DNA of 64,000 nt from assembly GCA_029718625.1 (NCBI GenBank), contig CM056391.1, positions 21,701,305 to 21,765,304 of the forward strand, in the 5' to 3' direction. Source of the DNA: Synaphobranchus kaupii. Its lineage: Eukaryota; Chordata; Actinopteri; Anguilliformes; Synaphobranchidae. This document shows positions 60,092 through 64,000 of the stretch, piece by piece. The notes below the pieces were generated by a model. That model made no database searches. It saw only the letters and a list, made by a program, of their open reading frames with translations, and had not been told where the DNA came from. The stretch's first letter is position 1; each line of letters starts with the position of its first letter. A program made the translations under genes and the position numbers.

Positions 60092-60629
60092 ATTGTTAAT
60101 GCGGAAATTTTATTTAAAAAAACTTAAAAATACAAACGTAAATTATTTAAAAAGCCTCTCACGCATACACAAACATACAACTCACACACAGCCCGCCCTA
60201 CGCAAAAACAACAACAAGACATACTCATGCAGGGTTTCACCGGCCCATTTGTATTCTGTGGACATTACACATACCACCCACAGACTATCATGAGTGGCAT
60301 CACACATGATACAGGCACTGAGCTCACAGCGGCCTGGTCTATGGAATCTCAGTTCATTAATCAGAGGTTTAGGTGGAGAGCAGCACCTCACACAGTGCTC
60401 AGTGATCCTGATGCCATCTTTTGGGTTATCGTGTATCGTGTCACAGTGCTTTGTAACCCCTGAGAGCCCCCCCATTCATCATCAGCTGTTCTCCATAACT
60501 CACCCTTTCTCTCCCCTTCTGGGTGTGGGTTCATCTGGAGCCACTGTAGGCATGTGCAAATGAGTGGCACCATCAATACAAGCCATCATAGAACATTCTA
60601 GTTATTCCTCCCTCTTTCTCTGCCTCAGA

Positions 60630-60661
<32 letters not shown>

Positions 60662-62850
60662 CCACCAATACCTATCCACTGCGTCATGTTCTAGGGAGTT
60701 CTCAAAGTGTGACTGCTGTATAACTGGTGTTCTCTGTAAATGGAAATGTACGTAATGTATAATACTGTATAATATAGCTCAAATATATGAATCCTTATTG
60801 CAAACATAAGCCAGACGGAACATAAGCAGGACCAAAATGGTTTTTAAAAATTGTGTAGCATCTGCCAGCAAAGTAGGCAGCAGCCTGGTCACCAGTCTCC
60901 AGACCAGGGACAAATGGGAGAAGCTCCACCCAGGATGTCACACCCCCCTATGCCACCCCCCCCCCCCCCCCCCCGACCGCAGCATTAGCCAGGATGGCAA
61001 CCATCCACTTCTCCTGGCAACAGGGTGCTCACTTTCGGTGACGCAGTTTCAAAAAGAGCCTTCTTCCCCTCTGACATCTGCGGGGGACGGGACACCCCTG
61101 GGGGAAATTGCGCATCGGCGCCTGCACTAATGAACGTACGTCGCTCTGGATAAGAGCGTCTGCCAAATGACTAAAATGTAAATGTAAATGGAGCGTTCTT
61201 GTTTCCACTGGCATAGGTCCTTTCAATCGGCTTTTTGCCGACGTAGCTGACACGCGGCTGGACCCACCTAGACGTACATCTCCACGAGCATCTGGAGTGC
61301 ACATCCACAACTCTCAGGGTTAGGGGACCCTGTGACCTCTGTCACTTCAGGCAGCCTGACCAGTTGCTGCTGAGTGGTGTCTCACAGGAACAGATGGACC
61401 GTTCTCTCTCACTGATACAGCCCCCGGAACAAGAGGACACCAGACTCTAGCTTTTTTTTTACGAGAGTAAAATATAGTAAAGTGTGAATCTTTTGCAAAC
61501 GAACACAGTTCTTTGTGAGGCAAAAGTATATTGTTTCATTTACTTATTTCTTCCTGTCTTTGATAATGAAATTAAAATATTGCAAGTAAATATAAAAAAT
61601 GATTTTCTTTCCCAAACACAAACACTCCCTCTGTCTCTTGCACACACAGATCTAGTTCACAAATATATACAAATATAGTATTATATATAAATATAATATA
61701 GACTAATCCATACTTGAAAAGCTGGTAAGTAGCAGATAGCTAATGTCAAAGAACGCAGGAATGAAATGAGCACCTGTAGCCTGCCATCTCCGCTGCTCAT
61801 TTGTGTAAGACAGTTATAGTGCATTACATGCCCATGGGATATTCTGGGGTACAAAATATCACCGTCTTTAGTCTCATAACCCCCCCCAACACATGACCTC
61901 AGGAATCTTTGTGGGAAAATGAAGAAGACGTGCTTGACATACATACATCGATTTTTACTGTTTTGTTTTTGCAAAGATGATTTGAGGGAGGTTCTGAACA
62001 CGATAAAGTCTAAAATACCGCATTACAGATTCAATGCAGTCATAAATTATAGTTAAATTATATAAATAAATTGCTTAATGAAAGACAGTATTGATATATT
62101 TTCCTAAAGCCTACAGTTGAACCATCAAGATATTGTATTTTTTAAAGATCACTAATAGTGGGTTGCTGTTCATTAAAATATAAATGAACCCTTCAGGGAA
62201 GTTAATTGACTCTTTCTTAAAAGGGTATTCAACTAATTACAGCTCTTAATCAACATGTTTGCTTGTGTGCTCACTGCTCACTACAGCACTTTGAAATTGT
62301 CCTGAAGTGCCATGACACTCAAATGGTCTATTTTCTTATCCACGTGAGAATATGTAGACAAAGATATTTCACAATTAACAGTGATAAGTGATCATTTTCA
62401 TCAACGGAGACAAAGACGAATGTTCCTGTGACGCAACAGGAATGATGCTGTCACATTTATCAGTGAATGTTGAATTAGAATGATAACAGCGCTACTAGCC
62501 TTAATTCCCCTAATTATATTGGTGGTTGTCTTTCAGTTCTCACAGAGAAGAAACCTTCCAGAAATAAGCAAAAGCTAGTTTAATCAGTCAGTCTCATTGT
62601 ATTCAGATACTAAAAGCTTTGCTCCTTCCTGTGGGTTGTATTGTGTCCTCTGTAGGGCTATATTGCGTAAGATGCAGTGTGTAGGATCTATTGTTGCAAA
62701 TAAGATTGTCATTGTTAAAAATATATAAAATATCACATTTAAAAAATCACTCTGATTTATAGTGCTCTCTAATTTCTTTATTTAACAAATGTCTCAACCG
62801 CCCATAAAGAATGTGTATTAGATTTACATACAGCAGTCTCAGCTTATATG
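60092..62850. other. Intergenic DNA with simple repeats and a LINE tail
   Basis: (CT)n at about 60,631-60,661; poly-C at about 60,957-60,975; an L2/SINE-type tail at about 61,137-61,190 (GTCGCTCTGGATAAGAGCGT, then TCTGCCAAATGACTAAAATG). No gene is recognised. Confidence 0.5.
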
Positions 62851-62854
62851 CTGA

Positions 62855-62879
62855 ATTGATATTATTGTTATTATTGTTG

Positions 62880-62943
<64 letters not shown>

Positions 62944-62945
62944 GA
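62855..62945. repeat. (TTA)n trinucleotide repeat
   Basis: About 90 bp of TTA/TTG repeats. The Ile-rich minus-strand frame across it is an artefact. Confidence 0.97.
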
Positions 62946-63088
62946 TATTATTATGACAGCTTCTAAAATATTTAAATATAATTCTGATCGCAGAATTATT
63001 GCCAGTGCACTTTAGATGTAAATACACATGTAAGAGCATAATGAAGTTGGATGCTAACTGACTTGCATGCAGTATGATTTCAAGTGAT

Positions 63089-63090
<2 letters not shown>

Positions 63091-63122
<32 letters not shown>

Positions 63123-63170
63123 ATTTTATTTGATTGCCACCTTTCTGGACACTCAAGGTCACCTAAAATA
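63091..63170. repeat. (AAT)n tract plus LINE/SINE-type tail
   Basis: AATAATAAT run followed by ACATTTTATTTGATTGCCAC and CTTTCTGGACACTCAAGGTC. This is close to the 3' end of common fish retroposons, in which the trinucleotide run is the tail (minus orientation). Confidence 0.6.
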
Positions 63171-63174
63171 AAAA

Positions 63175-64000
63175 ATAAAAAACACAAACAACTTTATCTG
63201 TTATTTATCTGGCACAAAAAATAGAGGGAATGTATACCACTTAGTTTAGAATTATACCAATGTACACCACTCTGAGTTAAAAATTATTTTTGTTTCTTCA
63301 AGTCAAAGTTAATGTAGTTTGCAATGTGTCAATAGAAATTGTATAAATTGGGGTTTTAAAAATACTTTTTTGCTCAATATGATTTACACTTTACATGAGT
63401 GATGCACAGTGAAAGATTTTGTGGTAGAGTAGGTGGATATGCCATGTATGTAGTCTCTAGCTTCAACAAATATATTATTAGCCCAGCATATAACTCTAAG
63501 TAATATCTGGTTCATTGTATTTCAAGTACTTTAGATATACCTTGTGAACAGTACTGTTATGGCAGAAAGTACAATACCTGAATTACAAATACAGACAGAC
63601 AAGCTGGAATACAATGATGTTTTTATGTAAGTAACCAACCAAGTAACCAATACCTTTTTAATTTGCCTACACTGCCAAATCAACTGACATGTGCCCACAA
63701 AGGAACAAACATAGTTTTAAGTTACACTTTCACTGGTGTGGTCATCATCCCATCACTTTTATATCCTTGCATGCCTTTTAGTCTTTGGCTTGATGGCTGT
63801 TTCAAAACCTTGGGGAGCATCTAAAATCAATAATCTTCACTGGCTTCAACTCTTTCTTCATATACGTATAATGATATGCTATTGAGCTATTGTTCTGTTA
63901 ATTTATCTTTTGCCTCAATTTCTCCCCCAAAACATGTTTAATAAATAGCCACGCATAAATGTACACAATAACTTTTCCTGTTAAATATGTTATTTCTGCC
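63175..64000. other. AT-rich intergenic DNA, nothing recognised
   Basis: No repeat edge or gene is visible up to the end of the window. Confidence 0.5.

Overview
This window is vertebrate nuclear DNA, almost certainly from a bony fish. The evidence is the repeat content: L2-type LINE 3' ends with the ATGTAATGTA tail common in teleosts, Tc1 elements including one of the Sleeping Beauty/salmonid type, a Ty3/gypsy chromovirus-like LTR element, piggyBac-, hAT- and PIF/Harbinger-type DNA elements, tRNA-derived SINEs and many long CA/GT, CT, CACG and TTA microsatellites. I cannot name the species. I find no host protein-coding gene, no true tRNA or rRNA gene and no CRISPR array. Every recognisable protein fragment belongs to a mobile element, and all of them are broken.

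Layout. (1) Positions 1-26,000 are dense in transposons. The 3' end of an L2 LINE (960-1637, resuming at 6842) is split by a gypsy element (1642-6837, minus strand) with two LTRs and a CGGAT target duplication. Then come a PIF/Harbinger transposase relic (9510-9790), a SINE with a perfect hairpin, and a large head-to-head inverted duplication related to piggyBac (11,003-12,900). A complete Tc1 element (15,192-16,722) has a transposase frame closed by one stop codon. Two concentric inverted repeats follow (16,875-17,732), then a TTAA-bounded piggyBac element (19,563-22,567) and a Sleeping Beauty-type Tc1 (22,604-25,395) carrying a second TTAA-bounded element with further insertions.

(2) Positions 26,000-33,900 and 36,850-52,700 are repeat-poor, AT-rich DNA with microsatellites and a few GC-richer blocks rich in homeodomain, SOX or RFX-like motifs. 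They look like a gene desert that might hold regulatory elements. Between and within them lie a Harbinger-like MITE, two solo LTRs with perfect 5-bp duplications (34,635-35,342 and 35,880-36,836) and a small hAT element (38,008-38,199).

(3) Positions 51,300-60,100 hold a possible retroviral LTR/primer-site relic, a second L2 tail, and a four-deep nest: Tc1 containing a gypsy-type solo LTR, containing a hAT element, containing a Tc1/mariner MITE. The three inserted elements can be delimited by target duplications. (4) Positions 60,100-64,000 are simple repeats and LINE/SINE tails.

The most interesting mechanistic signal is in the gypsy element. The 11 bases beside its 5' LTR are complementary to 11 bases in the LTR that begin about 31 nt downstream of the TATA position. 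This is the arrangement expected for Tf1/sushi-type self-primed reverse transcription rather than tRNA priming.
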